Source: Sarcodiotheca gaudichaudii (Eukaryota > Rhodophyta > Florideophyceae > Gigartinales > Solieriaceae). Taken from it: a DNA stretch of 64,000 bases. Position 1 is the stretch's first letter, and every line of letters begins with the position of its first letter. The position numbers were made by a program, and so were the translations under genes. Below the pieces are notes generated by a model, which saw nothing but the letters and a program-made list of their open reading frames with translations, did no database searches and had not been told where the DNA came from. This document shows positions 44,701 to 53,196 of this stretch, one piece after another. The stretch covers positions 372,001-436,000 of the forward strand of contig JAUKVZ010000003.1 in NCBI GenBank assembly GCA_032355985.1. Direction: 5' to 3'.

Positions 44701-46170
44701 TTACTCGCCCAGCGTCAGGCGATCCACACGCGTCGGACGAATCACGCTCAGCCGCAGATTCGAATCAAGCTGACGCTCGCCGACAACGCCGACGATCATC
44801 CCCAGCGCGCCATCCAGATCCACTTCACCCGATGGCATCACGTAAGCGATCGTCCGTCCCGCGTTCGCATCGATGCTCTCGAGGCGATACATCCGCGGAA
44901 GCCGCCGACCGTCGTACAGCGTGCTGGTCAGCAGACGTCCGACGACCACATACTCCGGCCGCCGGTTGAGCGCTGCGATGCGAAGCTGCATCTCTTCAGT
45001 GCCCATCTCTGCCGAGTTCTCAAGCCGCGCAAGCTCCAGCATGTCCTGCTGAACATCCAGCCTGATCTGCAGGAGCTCGATCCGCGCCAGCAGATAGTTC
45101 CGCAACGAAACGTTGTCTTCCGTATCAGGCGTCGCCCCATGCAGGCGCCGGTGCTCGCCGATCAGCGGCTCGATCTCCGCCTCGAGAATGTCCACCTCAA
45201 GCAGCGCATCGAAGCTCTCATCAAGCTGCTGACGCGTCGGAATGGGGCGCTCCTCGATCTCCACCTCGGTCATCTCGATCGACTCGCCATCGCCATCCTG
45301 CTCTTCTTCCATGCTCGCGGCGATCGTGTCCAGCGGCGCCGGCTCTTCCATCAACTCCGCATCGATCGCGTCATCCGTCGCAGAGTCATCGACGGCGACC
45401 GTCTCGGTCGCAGCCTCTTCGATCATCTCCGCGTCATCAGCGCCGCCCGCATCCGCGGTCTCAATCGGCGTCAGCGTCGTCTCCATTTCAGGCGCTTCGG
45501 CAGTCGCCGGAGCGTCCGTCGTCATCGCCTCATCGACAGTCTCCGTCGTCGTCTCGGCGAGCAGGACTTCCTCTTCACCCGGAGGCAGCGGCCCGCGTCG
45601 ATACGCAACGATCTCTTCCTGCGTCGCCACGCGAACGAACTGCTGATCGACGTATCCGCGCGCCCCTTCCGGCGCCATGACGAGGAAACCCGTCACCACG
45701 CCATTGGCGTCCTTCACCGGTTCGAGCACCGTCAGCTCCGTGCCGATGTCCAGACCGCGATTCAGCAGCGACTTCCAGCTCTCAGGCGAGTTCTTGCTGA
45801 CGTTGTACGCATTCAGACGCGACTCCTTGATCAGCGTCGCAACGCCATTCGCCTCGTCGTACGTCACATCCTCCACATCAACCAGCGCCGGCACGGTGTC
45901 CGGATACTGAATGCGAAAGGCGATGTCCGTCCGCCCGTCAGCCAGCACCACCTGGCCGCGGCTCAGATATCCAACCGGATACCCGAAGCTCCACGGACAG
46001 CAGCGCAGAATCACATTCTCGCCGGAGACCGTCAGATGGATCGGATCGATGGGGACGGTCTGGGCCCCGGCGCGCTCGCCGCCCAGGATCGCCGCCAGCG
46101 CCGCCACGACCACAGCGCACATCCACGCGCTCGATCGACGACTCATCACGTTCTGCGGATTCGCGCACAT
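44701..46170 (-). CDS. Secreted SH3-like domain protein with long acidic linker
   Basis: The product has about 489 residues. A signal peptide (SAWMCAVVVAALAAILGGER, cleaved near AGA-Q) is followed by about 150 residues that read as two SH3b-like beta-barrels (e.g. NVILRCCPWSFGYPVGYLSR, LDIGTELTVLEPVKDANGVV). Residues about 180-310 are a very acidic, Thr/Ala-rich linker (EEVLLAETTTETVDEAMTTD and so on). The C-terminal 180 residues contain a coiled-coil-like helix (LLARIELLQIRLDVQQDMLE). No known family. ATG 46170 or 46173 follows GGAAGGAGG. It is divergent from the TolC-type gene. Confidence 0.65.
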   Translation of the reverse strand: MCANPQNVMSRRSSAWMCAVVVAALAAILGGERAGAQTVPIDPIHLTVSGENVILRCCPWSFGYPVGYLSRGQVVLADGRTDIAFRIQYPDTVPALVDVEDVTYDEANGVATLIKESRLNAYNVSKNSPESWKSLLNRGLDIGTELTVLEPVKDANGVVTGFLVMAPEGARGYVDQQFVRVATQEEIVAYRRGPLPPGEEEVLLAETTTETVDEAMTTDAPATAEAPEMETTLTPIETADAGGADDAEMIEEAATETVAVDDSATDDAIDAELMEEPAPLDTIAASMEEEQDGDGESIEMTEVEIEERPIPTRQQLDESFDALLEVDILEAEIEPLIGEHRRLHGATPDTEDNVSLRNYLLARIELLQIRLDVQQDMLELARLENSAEMGTEEMQLRIAALNRRPEYVVVGRLLTSTLYDGRRLPRMYRLESIDANAGRTIAYVMPSGEVDLDGALGMIVGVVGERQLDSNLRLSVIRPTRVDRLTLGE

Positions 46171-46316
46171 CATGCCGCCTCCTTCCAGGCATCCCGACGG
46201 GCAGGACGAAAGCCCGTCATTCGATGTCATCGGCCTGAAGGATACATCCCGCCCAACCGTGCGTCAGCCGAGCCCGCGAAGAACCCCCGGAGGGCGTTTT
46301 ACCCCATCGTCACCCT

Positions 46317-46345
46317 TTGACCATGCGACGCGCCCCTCGTACGCT
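46317..46345 (+). promoter_or_regulatory. Promoter giving a probable leaderless tolC-type mRNA
   Basis: TTGACC (46317-46322) and TACGCT (46340-46345) are exactly 17 nt apart, and the -10 ends 8 nt before the ATG at 46354. Transcription would begin at or within 2 nt of the start codon. No Shine-Dalgarno sequence is present. Confidence 0.6.
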
Positions 46346-46353
46346 CATCCACC

Positions 46354-48186
46354 ATGGGAAATGCACAAATCCGCGGCCTGCGACACATCATCGCGCCCGC
46401 GCTCCTCGCAGCCCTGCTCGCAGGCTGCTCGCACGATCTCGGAACCTCCCCCTCAGCCGCGCTGGGACGATCCATCATGGAGTCCGCGCGCAGAGAGGTC
46501 GCCGCCGCCGAACAGGACCCGGCGCCCATCATCACGGATCGCACGGCGCCGGAAATCTCCTTTACGCCTGAGCGACTTGAAGAACTCAACGAGATGGCCG
46601 GCCCGCAGGCCTACCGCACCGCCGTGCCCGATCTCGGCGAGAATCTCATGGGCGAGACCGGCGCCATCGTCGGCATCACACTCGAACAGGCCGTCGCTCG
46701 CGCCGTGCAATACAACCTCGATCTGCAGATCGCCTTCATCACCCCGGCGATCACCGAAACACAGATCGTCGCCGCCGAAGCCGCATTCGACTGGGTCCTC
46801 AGCGCAGCCTTCGACGCCGCCTGGGTCGACCAGCCCAACATCGTTCCCGTCGTCAACGGCGTGCAAACGGGCTCCGCCGTCAACAGTCGTCAGGTCTATG
46901 CCTTCGAAACCGGCGTCAGTTCGCGCCTGGTCAGCGGCGGTGAAGTCAACATCTCCACCGGATTCGAAATCAACAACAACACCGGTGATCAATCCCAGTT
47001 CTTCCCCGATCCGGCGCGACGCGCCGATCTCGCCTTCGGTCTCAACCAGCCTCTCCTTCGCGGCTTCGGCTCCGACGTCAATCTTGCCGAAGTTCGGCTC
47101 GCCCAGAACGCCGAACGCGCTGCCATTCAGGATCTCAAGGGCCAGCTCATCGGCGTCATCACCGAAACAGAACGCGCCTACTGGAGTCTTCGCCAGGCTC
47201 GCGCCAACCTGCTCATCTCGATGCGCCTCCTCGAACGCGGCATCGAGACGCGGGATGTCCTTCAGGGTCGACTCGATTTCGACGTCAAACCCGCTGAGTA
47301 CTCCGACGCCGTCGCTCGCGTCGAAAGCCGCCGCGCCGATGTCATCCGAGCGCAAAACACGCTGCGTCAGCAGTCCGATCAGCTCAAGCAGCTTATGAAC
47401 GATCCCGACTTCCCCGTCGGCGATGAGACCGTCCTTCGCGCCATCGACGATCCCGCCGATGAGCCCTTCGAATACAGCCTGCTCGACAGCCTCACCACCG
47501 CTTTCGCGCAGCGACCCGAGATTCAGAACGCCGTCCTCTCGATCGACGACGCCTCGATCCGCCAGATCGTCGCCGACAATGGCGAGCTTCCGCTCCTCGA
47601 TCTTCGACTGCAGGCCATCTACAACGGCCTCGATGATTCCGCTGGGGGCGCCTATCGCGACATCGGCGACGCCGACTACGTCGACTACCTCGTCGGTCTC
47701 GATTTCGAACAGGCCATCGGCAATCGCGCCGCCACGGCCATCGCGCGCCAGCGCCGCCTTGAGCGCATCCAGAGCGTCGTGATCTATCGAGCCGTCGTCC
47801 AGCAGGTCGTCCTCGATGTCAAAACCGCGCTGCGCAACGTCGCCACCAACTATCGCCTCATCCTGCAGACGCGCACCGCTCGCCTCGCCGCCGCGGAAAA
47901 CCTGCGCACCCTTGAAGTCGAAGAAGAAAACACGCGCGCCCTGACGCCCGACTTCCTCGATCTCAAGCTTCGAAGGCAGGAAGCCCTCGCGCTCGCCGAA
48001 CTTGAGGAAGTCTCCGCACTCGTCGACTACAGCACTTCGATCGCCGACTACTACGCCGCCATGGGCAAGTCACTCGATCGAAACAACATCGACTTCATCG
48101 TCCCCGACATCGGCGACTTTGCCAACGTCTCAGCCAATGACGCCGTGCCCGCACGACTGCGACAGGCTGATCAGAACGCGCCATGA
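46354..48186 (+). CDS. TolC-family outer membrane channel lipoprotein
   Basis: The product has 610 residues. A lipoprotein signal peptide with lipobox LLAGC is followed by an extra 80-residue region. Two TolC/OEP repeats follow: GITLEQAVARAVQYNLDLQI, LAFGLNQPLLRGFGSDVNLA and TETERAYWSLRQARANLLIS in the first; SLLDSLTTAFAQRPEIQNAV and VVQQVVLDVKTALRNVATNY in the second. It would form the outer-membrane exit duct of an export system. No adjacent membrane-fusion or pump gene exists. It overlaps tsaC by 4 bp, so tsaC depends on it for translation. Confidence 0.9.
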   Translation: MGNAQIRGLRHIIAPALLAALLAGCSHDLGTSPSAALGRSIMESARREVAAAEQDPAPIITDRTAPEISFTPERLEELNEMAGPQAYRTAVPDLGENLMGETGAIVGITLEQAVARAVQYNLDLQIAFITPAITETQIVAAEAAFDWVLSAAFDAAWVDQPNIVPVVNGVQTGSAVNSRQVYAFETGVSSRLVSGGEVNISTGFEINNNTGDQSQFFPDPARRADLAFGLNQPLLRGFGSDVNLAEVRLAQNAERAAIQDLKGQLIGVITETERAYWSLRQARANLLISMRLLERGIETRDVLQGRLDFDVKPAEYSDAVARVESRRADVIRAQNTLRQQSDQLKQLMNDPDFPVGDETVLRAIDDPADEPFEYSLLDSLTTAFAQRPEIQNAVLSIDDASIRQIVADNGELPLLDLRLQAIYNGLDDSAGGAYRDIGDADYVDYLVGLDFEQAIGNRAATAIARQRRLERIQSVVIYRAVVQQVVLDVKTALRNVATNYRLILQTRTARLAAAENLRTLEVEEENTRALTPDFLDLKLRRQEALALAELEEVSALVDYSTSIADYYAAMGKSLDRNNIDFIVPDIGDFANVSANDAVPARLRQADQNAP

Positions 48187-48809
48187 ATCCGCGGCCTCAA
48201 GTCGCCGCGGCAGCGCAGGCGCTCGCAGATGGCGCCGCAGTCATCTTCCCCACCGAAACCGTCGTCGGCCTGGGCGCCGATCTTCGATCCCAGAGCGCCA
48301 TCAATCATGTGTTCGAACTGAAGGGCCGCCCCGCCGATGTGCCACTGGCCGTCATGGTGCAGGGCGCCTCCGACGCCAAGTCCCTCGTCACACACTGGCC
48401 CAGACGCGCCGCCGAACTCACCGATCGCTTCTGGCCCGGCCCGCTCACGATCATCCTTCCGCGCGCTCAGTCCGTCCCCGCCGGCGCCGTCGCAGGTGGC
48501 GACACCGTCGGCCTGCGCTGCCCATCACATCCGACCGCCCGCGCACTGCTCGAAGCCTTCGGCAAGCCCTTCTGCGCAACAAGCGCCAATGTCCACGGCC
48601 ATCCCGCCGCCACCACCATCGCGCAGGCTCGCGAACACTTCGCAGGTAAAGACGTCTTCATCCTCGAAAACGACGATGAACCCGCGCTCAACGTCGAGTC
48701 CACCGTCCTGCTCATCTCACTCAGTGAAGATCAGCCCGATCGAATCCTGCGTGAAGGCGCTGTCTCGATGGCCGAACTCGGCGGCGATTGCGTCCTCGCC
48801 GGCGCCTGA
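48183..48809 (+). CDS. tsaC: L-threonylcarbamoyladenylate synthase (TsaC/Sua5/YrdC)
   Basis: This enzyme makes threonylcarbamoyl-AMP for t6A37 modification of tRNAs that read ANN codons. The product has 208 residues, a normal TsaC/YrdC length, without the Sua5 C-terminal extension. The ATP-binding and KRxP-like text is VIFPTETVVGLGADLRSQSA, FELKGRPADVPLAVMV, FWPGPLTIILPRA and LRCPSHPTARALLEAFGKPF, then TSANVHGHPAATTI and NVESTVLLI. The gene overlaps the TolC-type gene by 4 bp and is convergent with the TrmH gene, only 2 bp apart. Confidence 0.93.
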   Translation: MNPRPQVAAAAQALADGAAVIFPTETVVGLGADLRSQSAINHVFELKGRPADVPLAVMVQGASDAKSLVTHWPRRAAELTDRFWPGPLTIILPRAQSVPAGAVAGGDTVGLRCPSHPTARALLEAFGKPFCATSANVHGHPAATTIAQAREHFAGKDVFILENDDEPALNVESTVLLISLSEDQPDRILREGAVSMAELGGDCVLAGA

Positions 48810-48811
48810 AG

Positions 48812-49627
48812 CTACGCCAGCCCCTGCATCGCATACATCGCGATCCCGCTGGCCGTCGCCACGTTGATCGAATCCATCCCCGCTGCGATCGGAATGCGCA
48901 CGCGCACATCCGCCGCTTCCTGTGCCGCGGCCGACAATCCAGGCCCTTCCGCGCCCAGCGCCAGCGCACATCGAGCGCCCGGCGCCAGCTGAGATCCAAG
49001 CTCACCAAGATCCACCGTCTCACCGTGCGGCGTCAGCGCAACAGTCACGAATCCATGCTCGCGCAACGTCTCCAGCCCCTGCGGCAGCGCCGCAACCCGC
49101 GCAAACGGCGTCGTCACACACGCGCCCATCGAAACCCGAATCGCCTTGCGATACAGAGGATCACACGTCGTCGGCGTCAGCAGACATCCGCCCATTCCAA
49201 ACGCCCGCGCATTGCGAAAAATCCCGCCCACGTTGTCATGGTTGGAGATCCCATCCAGCACAACGACATGCCGCCCCGCCCCATGCGCCTCACGCAGCAG
49301 CGCATCCGCCGAGATGTCCTCGCCGCGTTCACACAGCGCCAGCGCTCCGCGATGAATGTGAAAGCCCGCGATGGCGTCCATCACGTCCTGCTGCGCGACA
49401 TACGTCGGCGCATCCAGCCCTTCGATCACATCCGCCAGAGCCGCGGCCTTCGCCTCATTTAAAAGCAGCGACCGGATCCGAAACCGCCCCCGCTGGACCA
49501 GCGTCCGGATGACCAGCTCCGTCTCGCCCATGAACAGGCCGTCGCGCCCGCGCAGATCGGCGTCCCGCACGTCCCGATAGTGGGCCACGCGTGGATCATC
49601 CGCATCATGCACCGGCTCGCTTCGCAT
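48812..49627 (-). CDS. TrmH/SpoU-family RNA 2'-O-methyltransferase
   Basis: The product has 271 residues. An N-terminal substrate-binding domain (FMGETELVIRTLVQRGRFRI, SLLLNEAKAAALADVIEGL) is followed by the SPOUT fold with motif 1 LDGISNHDNVGGIFRNARAF, motif 2 LALGAEGPGLS and motif 3 IPIAAGMDSINVATASGIAM. These knot motifs bind S-adenosylmethionine. Whether it modifies rRNA or tRNA is open. ATG 49627 was chosen over 49675 because the upstream extension lies within the promoter region shared with the divergent lipoprotein gene. Confidence 0.9.
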   Translation of the reverse strand: MRSEPVHDADDPRVAHYRDVRDADLRGRDGLFMGETELVIRTLVQRGRFRIRSLLLNEAKAAALADVIEGLDAPTYVAQQDVMDAIAGFHIHRGALALCERGEDISADALLREAHGAGRHVVVLDGISNHDNVGGIFRNARAFGMGGCLLTPTTCDPLYRKAIRVSMGACVTTPFARVAALPQGLETLREHGFVTVALTPHGETVDLGELGSQLAPGARCALALGAEGPGLSAAAQEAADVRVRIPIAAGMDSINVATASGIAMYAMQGLA

Positions 49628-49658
49628 CCCAATCGCCTCTGGTCTAGCATGGATCACT

Positions 49659-50360
49659 ATGAACAGGAAACACACGTGCCGACTTCTCCCCGCGCTCGGC
49701 GCCCTGCTGCTGCTTACCGCATGCCAGGAGGAGCCGCCCGAACCGCGATACCTGGGAACCGCCGAGGAAGCCGCCAGCCACGATCATGCCGGACATGACC
49801 ATGCCGGTCACGATCATGCTGGCCATGATCACGCCGCGCACGATCAGGCCGCTCAGGCAGCGAACATCCCGACTGCCGCGCCTGATGTCGAAGCCGCCAC
49901 CGGCACAGAGATCACGGTCAAGGGCGTCACCGCCAACCTTCCCGAAGGCTGGACGCAGGAAGAGCCAACCTCAGCCATGCGCGCCGCCCAGTTCTCCGCG
50001 CCGGGCCCGGGCGAATCAGATCCGGCCGAGATCGCCGTCTTCTACTTCGGCGCGCAAGGCGCCGGCGACGTCGAGAGCAACATCCAGCGCTGGATCGGCC
50101 AGATGCAGGCCTCCGGCGACACCGCCACCCGCGCCCACTGGAAGCACGAAGGCCTCACATTCCACACCGTCAACGCCGAAGGCGAATACAACCCCGGCAT
50201 GGCCATGGCCTCCCAGGGCCCGCAGTCAGGCTGGACGCTCTTCGGCGCCATCGTCGAAGGCGGACCCGAAGGCCCCATCTACATCAAGATGACCGGCCCC
50301 AGTGATGTCGTCGACGCCAACACCGAAGCATTCACCTCGTTCCTCGCGTCCATGCGATGA
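49659..50360 (+). CDS. Lipoprotein with His/Asp-rich tandem repeat
   Basis: The product has 233 residues. The signal peptide ends at lipobox LLTAC. Residues 41-63 form a metal-binding-looking tandem repeat, four HDHA[G/A] units (period 5) ending in HDQ. The remaining 165 residues are a soluble domain starting VKGVTANLPEGWTQEEPTSA and containing EIAVFYFGAQGAGDVESNIQ and RWIGQMQASGDT; I do not recognise it with confidence. The repeat could bind Zn, Cu or Ni at the cell surface. TAGCAT lies 8 nt before the ATG. It overlaps the methyltransferase gene by 4 bp. Confidence 0.75.
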   Translation: MNRKHTCRLLPALGALLLLTACQEEPPEPRYLGTAEEAASHDHAGHDHAGHDHAGHDHAAHDQAAQAANIPTAAPDVEAATGTEITVKGVTANLPEGWTQEEPTSAMRAAQFSAPGPGESDPAEIAVFYFGAQGAGDVESNIQRWIGQMQASGDTATRAHWKHEGLTFHTVNAEGEYNPGMAMASQGPQSGWTLFGAIVEGGPEGPIYIKMTGPSDVVDANTEAFTSFLASMR

Positions 50361-51145
50361 GCGCTCCCGAGCATTCGATCACGCCAGATCCCTACGAACT
50401 GTACGAACGCGCCGCGCAGTCGCCGCACCAGCAGGCGCGCTTCCTCCGCGCGCTCCACGATTCGCCGCGCGATCAACCGCTGACCCTTGCCGAGGATTTC
50501 TCCGCCGCCGGCGCCATCAGCCGCGCCTGGCTGGAGCTTGATCCCGCCAGCGCCGCCATCTGCGTGGACAACGATCCCGAGCCCCTCCAGCGACTTCGCG
50601 CCCTCACCCCGCAGGACGCCAATCTCACGATTCATCTCACCGACGTCCTCAAGGTCGACGATCCTGCCGATCTCATCGCCGTGCTCAACTTCTCCATCTG
50701 CGAACGACGCACGCGCACCGAGCTCATCGAATACCTTCGCCACGCAAAGTCACGCCTCAATCCCGGCGGCCTTTTCGTCTGTGATATCTACGGCGGCGCC
50801 GACGCCTACATCCTCGGCCAGTCCGAAGAACAACTGCGCGACGGCGTCACCTACGTCTGGGAACAGTGCGAAGCCAATCCGCTGACCGGCGAGGTCGTCA
50901 ACGCCATGCACTTCGTCCTGCCCGACGGCTCGCGCGTGGAAGACGCATTCGTCTATCAATGGCGCCTCTGGTCCCTCACCGAACTCGCCGACGCCTGCGC
51001 CGAAGCGGGCTTTCCTCGCATCGAATGGCACAATCGCCTCGGCGCCGCTATCGATGATGATGGAAACCTGCACACACTGCCCGTCACCGAGCCCGAAGAG
51101 CTGGATGACAACTACGTCGTCTATCTCGCCGCGCGCATCGACTGA
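50357..51145 (+). CDS. Class I SAM-dependent methyltransferase
   Basis: The product has 262 residues. The SAM-binding motif I is LAEDFSAAGAISRAWLELDP, followed by an acidic strand end in AAICVDNDPEPLQRLRALTP. Motif II text is VDDPADLIAVLNFSICERRT, with HAKSRLNPGGLFVCDIYGG after it. The C-terminal portion carries MHFVLPDGSRVEDAFVYQWR and ends YVVYLAARID. The wording is like small-molecule methyltransferases; the substrate is unknown. It overlaps the His-rich lipoprotein gene by 4 bp and precedes the BatA-like gene by 6 bp. Confidence 0.8.
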   Translation: MSAPEHSITPDPYELYERAAQSPHQQARFLRALHDSPRDQPLTLAEDFSAAGAISRAWLELDPASAAICVDNDPEPLQRLRALTPQDANLTIHLTDVLKVDDPADLIAVLNFSICERRTRTELIEYLRHAKSRLNPGGLFVCDIYGGADAYILGQSEEQLRDGVTYVWEQCEANPLTGEVVNAMHFVLPDGSRVEDAFVYQWRLWSLTELADACAEAGFPRIEWHNRLGAAIDDDGNLHTLPVTEPEELDDNYVVYLAARID

Positions 51146-51151
51146 TTGATC

Positions 51152-53152
51152 GTGACCTTCCTCGCGCCCATCGCAGGTCTCATCGCGGCAGCCGTCGCCA
51201 CACCCCTTCTCATCCTGCTCTACTTCCTCAAGCTGCGCCGCCGCCCGGTGCGCATCAGCTCCACGCTTCTCTGGACGCGCGCCGTCGAAGATCTGCAGGT
51301 CAACACACCCTTCCGCATCCTTCGCCCCTCCTTCCTCCTCTTCCTTCAGCTCGCAGCCCTCGCCTGTCTGCTGCTCGCCTTCGCGCGCCCCGCCATCCAA
51401 TCAGAAGGCGCCGGCGTGTCGCGCATGATCATCCTCATCGACACCTCCGCGTCGATGGCCGCGCCGTCACAGGAAGACAGCCTCTCCCGCCTCGAATACG
51501 CAAAGCGAGACGCCGCCGACGCCATCACGCGCTTCAGCCGCTCCGCCGATGACTCCTTTGAGTGCATGATCATCACGTTCGCCGCCCGAGCGCGCATCGT
51601 CTCCACCTACTCCGGCGACACGACGCTGCTCGATCGCGCCATCGATTCCATCGAACAGACCGATCAGGCCGGCGATATCGGCGCAGCGCTCAAACTCATC
51701 GAAGCCCAGCTTGCCCGCTTCGATGAAAGCGCAAGCGCCCAGCAGACGCGCATCCTCCTCTTCTCCGATGGCGATGTGCAAAACGGCGCCGCACGCGCAC
51801 GAGCCGGCTTCGCAAACGCCGACTTCCAGTTCATCCGCACAGGCCCCGAGCCCGGCGCGCCGCTTGAAAACTCCGGCATCGTCGCCCTCAGCGCCCGTCG
51901 TGATCTGGAAGATCCCGGCCTCCTTCGCATCTTTGCGCGCGTGCTTAATACCCGCACCGAACCACGCACGGCCGCGCTCAGCTACACCTTCCAGGGCGAG
52001 CGCCGAGGAGGCCTGACCGTCGAAGTTCCAGCAGCCAGCCCCGATGGCCCCGGCCTGGCGCCCATCGCCTTCGACCTGCGCGAAATGCGCGCCGGCGCGC
52101 TCACGCTCGCGCTCGTCACCGACGATCAACTCGAATCCGACGACGCGGCAAGCGCCATCCTCCAGCCTCCCGCCCAGTCTCGCGTCCTCATCGTCATCCC
52201 GGATGACGCCTCGCGCTCCCAGCTCGCCTACGCCCTGCTCGAGCGCGTCGTCGAGATCACCACAACCATCCCCCCCATCGTCTACACACAAAGCGACTAC
52301 CAGCGCAGGCTCGAAGCCGCCGCCATCGCCGAGCACGACATGCTCATCTTCCACGGCGCCGCGCCGCAGCAGCAGCCCGATCTGCCCGCGCTCTACCTCG
52401 GCGTCGCGCCGCCCGATTCCCGCGTCACTCTCCTGCGCAATGAAGACGATGCCGCCGACCAGCGCTTCAGCGCCTGGCTGCGCCGACATCCCCTGCTGCG
52501 CAACGTCAATCTCGACAGCGTCTTCACCGAAGGCGCCACGCGCATCACCGTCGCCACATCAGATGACGACGATGACGACGCCGCGCAAACCACCGAACTC
52601 GCCTGGGGCGCCGAAGGCCCTCTCATCATCGAGCAGGAGCACAACGGCCTTCGCCGCGTCATCACCGCATTCACACTGGAAGAATCGAACTGGCCCCTGC
52701 TGCCAAGCTTCGTCGTCTTCACCGCCAATCTCATCGAGCGCCTCAGCCCGCGCGCCGAAGCAATCGCCGGCGCCATCCACACCACAAGCGATGTCATCAG
52801 CGCCCGCGCAACGCCCGGCCAGCGACAGTTCACACTCATCGGCCCCGGCGACTACGAGCGCACACTCACGCCAACCGCGGCAAGCCGCATCACATTCGGC
52901 CCCCTCGCCCGCGCCGGCCTCTACACACTCGATCCACCCGCCGAAAACGCGCAGGAGTTCGCAGTCAATCTTCTCAGCGAGCGCGAATCATCCATCGCCG
53001 TGCGCCCGCGCGTCGATATCGCCGGCCGCGACATCCAAAGCGCCGGCATCGAAGAGTCCGCGCCGCGCGAAATCTGGCACTGGTTCGTCATCGCCGCGCT
53101 CATCCTCCTCACCATCGAGTGGATCGCCTTCGCATGGCGGATGCGCATCTGA
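51152..53152 (+). CDS. BatA-like membrane protein with von Willebrand A domain
   Basis: The product has about 666 residues. The N-terminus reads FLAPIAGLIAAAVATPLLIL, the usual BatA start (two membrane helices), followed by LKLRRRPVRISSTLLWTR. The vWA domain (about 90-220) has the MIDAS-type IILIDTSASMA, then a Thr and Asp in later strands such as ILLFSDGDVQNGA. The final helix, FVIAALILLTIEWIAFAWRM, anchors the C-terminus. Bat proteins partner MoxR ATPases; one lies at 61425-62444. GTG 51152 fits the family N-terminus better than TTG 51146, though neither has a clear ribosome-binding site. Confidence 0.82.
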   Translation: MTFLAPIAGLIAAAVATPLLILLYFLKLRRRPVRISSTLLWTRAVEDLQVNTPFRILRPSFLLFLQLAALACLLLAFARPAIQSEGAGVSRMIILIDTSASMAAPSQEDSLSRLEYAKRDAADAITRFSRSADDSFECMIITFAARARIVSTYSGDTTLLDRAIDSIEQTDQAGDIGAALKLIEAQLARFDESASAQQTRILLFSDGDVQNGAARARAGFANADFQFIRTGPEPGAPLENSGIVALSARRDLEDPGLLRIFARVLNTRTEPRTAALSYTFQGERRGGLTVEVPAASPDGPGLAPIAFDLREMRAGALTLALVTDDQLESDDAASAILQPPAQSRVLIVIPDDASRSQLAYALLERVVEITTTIPPIVYTQSDYQRRLEAAAIAEHDMLIFHGAAPQQQPDLPALYLGVAPPDSRVTLLRNEDDAADQRFSAWLRRHPLLRNVNLDSVFTEGATRITVATSDDDDDDAAQTTELAWGAEGPLIIEQEHNGLRRVITAFTLEESNWPLLPSFVVFTANLIERLSPRAEAIAGAIHTTSDVISARATPGQRQFTLIGPGDYERTLTPTAASRITFGPLARAGLYTLDPPAENAQEFAVNLLSERESSIAVRPRVDIAGRDIQSAGIEESAPREIWHWFVIAALILLTIEWIAFAWRMRI

Positions 53153-53196
53153 TCCGGTAGCCTGACCCCGTCGCGTCATCGCGCGTGGAGGTCAAT

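Noticed and set aside
48817-49650. Extension of the TrmH-type gene to an upstream Met at 49675
   Set aside because: The extra 16 residues lie in the promoter region of the divergent lipoprotein and are unlike the family N-terminus.
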